From the NCBI GenBank assembly GCA_037892935.1, contig JAYXKI010000005.1, positions 1,178,001 to 1,242,000 on the forward strand: a stretch of DNA of 64,000 bases. Direction: 5' to 3'. The notes below the pieces were generated by a model. The model was not told the DNA's origin and ran no database searches. It saw nothing but the letters and a program-made list of their open reading frames with translations. The DNA is from Phlebopus portentosus (lineage: Eukaryota > Basidiomycota > Agaricomycetes > Boletales > Boletinellaceae). The position numbers and the translations under genes were made by a program. This document shows, piece by piece, positions 60,824 through 64,000 of this stretch (position 1 is its first letter; the number at the start of each line of letters is the position of its first letter).

Positions 60824-63800
60824 TTACGTCGGTGCAGTGTCCTTTCGTAGACCGAATGTCACGAAGCGGCGCAAGTCTGAGAACACTTCACGTCGCTGTT
60901 CACCACCTTTCGATGAAGAATCTGAGCCTGTAGGCGGTCCGCTTAGTGGAGGCGAGCCCAGTGCGCTCAAGATCCCTTCCGCAGTATTCGTACCGCCCGC
61001 CGCTCCTGCGAGCAACGCTGGCAAGTTCGCGCGACTCCCAGAGGGACTAGTCAGGTTAATAAGCTGCTGTGAGGACGAAGGGTCCATGTCGAGTGAAGAT
61101 AGGAAAGAAGTCCCTTCCAGCTCGGGTTTAGTGCTCGTGATGGTCACAAAGGAGTCCAGAAGATCATTCTGCGCAGCGCGCGGCGTGCCTTTCAAGTCCA
61201 GCACCTGAGGTGCATTAGGATGGGCGAAAGAAGTTTGGTCTGGTATTGACGCACCTTTTGGAAATTTGAGAACGATGCATCCCCAACTAAGAGTATGTAA
61301 TTCATTATGAAACCTTCTACTGGATCCTTGAAGGGAGATAGTCAGCGCATCGTGTAAACATGAAATGCAATTTCATTACCTCTGGAGGTATGATGGCCTT
61401 CAACAGAGTCTCTAGTCTCGTGGTACTTTTTGAAACACTTCGAGAAAAGCTAAGAATTCCCATATCAGAAACGAGAAGGAAACACAGAAACTTGATGATT
61501 ACATCGATGTTGAAGACGTCTCTCCTGGGAGTTTCAATAGACAAGACCGGATCTCTTGCAAGTCCAAAAGCAGCTGATCAAGAAAGGTTAGCAGACGAGT
61601 ATTAGAAAACAACATTACTGTGTCACCTGTTCAGCACCAACATCTTTTAGTGGCCGACTTCTCACGAGCGCATTCGTGAATCGCGCCAGAATCAATCTAT
61701 TTGCATTGGGTGAATTCGTCAGTTTGAGGGGCTTTTGTAGTCGGTACTTACGCGGCCACTTTATCGTAAAAGTTGCGGAGATATTTCTTCTGCTCAATTA
61801 ATGGATTGACAGTGGTTGCAATTCGCTCGATCGATCGAACGAGGTCTCCAACATATTCAGATGGTCCACTGACGTTCGCAATAGATACCCAAGATGTCTT
61901 CGTCATAATATCGAATGATGTTTCGACGGCTGATTCCAGTTCTCTGAGCAGTACGAGAATAGCTGAAGAAATGACCCTGCAGGACAGTAAAATCCTGACG
62001 TTTAACGAGAGCACATGTATCTTGGCACTTACCCAATGAAAAGATCTCGCTCCGTCTGGAATGATACATTGTCTTTGTATTCAGGAGCGATCTTATCCTT
62101 AACTTTCTCCTCTAGCTAGAAACGAATCATGATATACGCATCACGGGAAAAGAAACGCGACAAACCTCGGAAGCCGTCACTTGGCAATACTCCGCGGTAT
62201 TAATCAACAGACACGCATTCTTTATCTCAGATACATCGTAACGAGAATCAGAAGAACGACGGCTCTGATTCACAGGCCTGCTATATTACTGGAAAGTTAG
62301 CGCATCAAACAATATAGATGAAGACATGGTTCAAACCTTTTCATACTTGCAAGGACATCCTCTAATACTGATCAACTAATAGACAATGTCCGAGGACGAT
62401 GTAACGTACCAGCGAATATCTTCAGCCATTTCTTCTGTAAGTTGGCAAGGTCCAATAAGGGCTTGCCCACGAACAGCTTCGAGCATTGCTCGAGTATTTG
62501 ACGATAGAAGTAGAATAATTCCGTGGATGCAGGCAAGACAACAGCAGGAGTCGATGATTCTTCATTGCTTGAAGATGGTGTCGCTTCCAATGATGCGCGA
62601 GATTTCCTACCTCGATGTGGAGCTAGCATATCAGAAAGAGCTCTACCGGTTAAATTGAGAAAGCTGAGCTGCTCAGTTACAGACAATCTACGCTTACTTA
62701 TCCTGGGCATCAACGAAGATTCCCATATAAGGTTCAAACGCAGATGCGAGAGATTGAATGGGTCGCGAAGTGCCCGTCGTCGATAGTTTCAAAATGTCAC
62801 GGATCTGGATTACCTAGTCATGCAACAGGACAGTCGACCGTGATAGGTACCGACTTACATTCGTTGCGTATTTCTTGCTGATGAATGCTTCGAAGTCAAG
62901 AGCTTGTTGCAACGATTGCATCAACGTCGAAACTGTCAGAGCGTTACCACCTTTCTCAAGGAGTCGCGACAGGTCTTCTCTGGGTTACTCCCCTTAGCTC
63001 GCATGGTGATCGTTGTAACTTGGACGTACCGGGTGAAGTCAATAAATTTAGCACACATATGTTGTCCGACTCGCCATTCGGGAGGAAAGACTCGCGCGTG
63101 TTCATTGTCGTACGTAGACAGCGTCCGTTTGAAAAAAGCGAAGCGTCTCGGTAGGTTATCCAGCTGCCCCGCCTCGTCCGATATTCGGAAGACACGTCGA
63201 TATTCTTTAAGCTCTATAGCACAGTAACGGTCTATGAGGTGAGCACGGAAATCATCGCCGATAACATCCACAACTAGGCAAGCATTGGATATCAAGGACG
63301 GTTTTATAGGATTAGTTGGATCCTGAAGAAAGCTGTTGGAAGTCAGATGGGTCTCAGGAAAACGATAACCAGTCGCTCACAATGCATCAAACTCGTGATC
63401 GAGTCTAGTTCTCAGTTCGCCCTGCAAGGTCTGTATCCTCGCCCATTGGACAGCAATCTGAGGAACGGGAAGGTAAGATTTGAATGGAGAAGAAAGCTCC
63501 TTTACAGCCTAGATGAAGAAATTATGTTAGAAGTTGCGCGATTCCAAGGCCTCATTCACCTACAGCAAGTGTCTGAGACGTCTCCGCATATTTCCTCTCC
63601 TTCACAAGTTCTTCCAGCTGACTTAACGCGTTTGCTGTACGCAGCAACCGAAATAAGTGAAGGGATAAAATATTATTAATAGTGGAAGCATACCGAGCAT
63701 TTGCAGCCTCTTTAGCGTTGTCATACTTGTAATCAGATTTTTCTTTGCCAGATCAAAAGCTGGATATCCTTCGTTATGTCGCGTACCACTGCCTCCGACT

Positions 63801-64000
63801 CCGTTGCTTGTTCGCGTATTCGCGATATTTGCCCCATAAGGTCCTGAAAAAGATGCATAGTTCAAGATCTAAGCCAATGTGCACAATATGCAATACAAAT
63901 TAGCCATACATACAGAAATCATCTCCTGAATGAGTTGCATCTTCTGCGGGTCTTGATCCCTCTGGAGTTCAGCGCGAAGCGAGTCTATCTCTGCCCACTT
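60824..64000 (-). CDS. VPS53: VPS53, GARP tethering complex subunit, 5-prime truncated
   Basis: The gene runs off the right edge; the N-terminus is missing. From the edge: KWAEIDSLRAEL, DLMGQISRIREQATESEAVV, RDITKDIQL, then AKKNLITSMTTLKRLQML, QLEELVKERKYAETSQTL, AVKELSSPFKSYLPVPQ, RYCAIELKEYRRVFRI, RRFAFFKRTLSTYDNEHARV and FPPEWRVGQ. The C-terminal domain continues to LDLKGTPRAAQNDLL and REVFSDLRRFVTFGLRKDTA, stop at 60824. All are typical of Vps53, which tethers endosome-derived vesicles at the trans-Golgi. The frame breaks once, near 63753, where DIQLL needs one more base before DLAKKNL. Such an essential, highly conserved gene is unlikely to be dead, so an assembly deletion is the best explanation. 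It converges on the membrane protein at 60527. Confidence 0.93.

Noticed and set aside
60606..61208. Plus-strand open frame of 200 codons
   Set aside because: Antisense to the last VPS53 exon, whose conserved C-terminus is clear; the plus frame has no motif.

Overview
The window is eukaryotic nuclear DNA, most likely from a mushroom-forming basidiomycete (Agaricomycetes). Genes lie close together on both strands and are cut by many short GT-AG introns, mostly 48-75 nt. Several families are typical of this group: an AA5 glyoxal oxidase, serine-rich cupredoxins, a long two-domain single-pass membrane protein, and a fungal kinase-like protein whose catalytic loop reads HGDLSLLN. Gene models were built by hand from reading frames, splice sites and family motifs. 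Start codons were restricted to ATG. All family names rest on remembered motifs, not on searches.

Layout from left to right. 1-7.2 kb: the 3-prime part of a glyoxal oxidase, a kinase-like gene, a GPI-type cupredoxin (minus strand) and a 2-kb gene-poor gap. 7.2-20.7 kb: an SQS1-like R3H/G-patch protein, an unrecognised 742-aa protein (minus), a Zn2Cys6 transcription factor in 14 exons, and SEY1 (minus). 20.7-25.8 kb: a second cupredoxin with a transmembrane segment and a cytosolic tail, and a GH16 glucanase (minus) with an apparent one-base deletion. 25.8-31.3 kb: RAD23 (minus), a divergently arranged leucine-rich-repeat protein resembling STK11IP, and an ARF6-type GTPase (minus). 31.4-31.7 kb: a clean 313-bp foldback/MITE element in the ARF6/QNG1 promoter. 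31.9-39.7 kb: a queuosine-salvage glycosylase (QNG1 family), a DysF-domain peroxisomal membrane protein, a GEN1-like resolvase and an AIM41/YqeY protein. 39.8-48.7 kb: HRD1 (minus), an APC-family permease (minus) and a membrane-anchored amidohydrolase in 16 exons. 49-54.9 kb: RDH54 (about 28 exons, with a 21-nt micro-exon) and an RPR2/RPP21 RNase P subunit. 55-64 kb: a protein resembling fungal proteins annotated as magnesium-chelatase-like (minus), a two-domain transmembrane protein, and VPS53 (minus, running off the right edge).

Most genes are housekeeping. They cover ER shape and ERAD (SEY1, HRD1), proteasome shuttling and DNA repair (RAD23, GEN1, RDH54), trafficking (ARF6, VPS53), tRNA biology (RNase P subunit, QNG1) and peroxisomes. 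The secreted or surface set (glyoxal oxidase, GH16, two cupredoxins, the two-domain membrane protein) fits a plant-litter or wood decomposer, or cell-wall work. I see no biosynthetic, defence or mobile-gene cluster.

Three points matter most to a user. First, three or four genes need a single extra base to restore a conserved frame, which suggests deletion errors in the assembly. Second, CACGTG palindromes lie 68-179 bp upstream of the start codons of eight genes. Third, the MITE sits inside a shared promoter.
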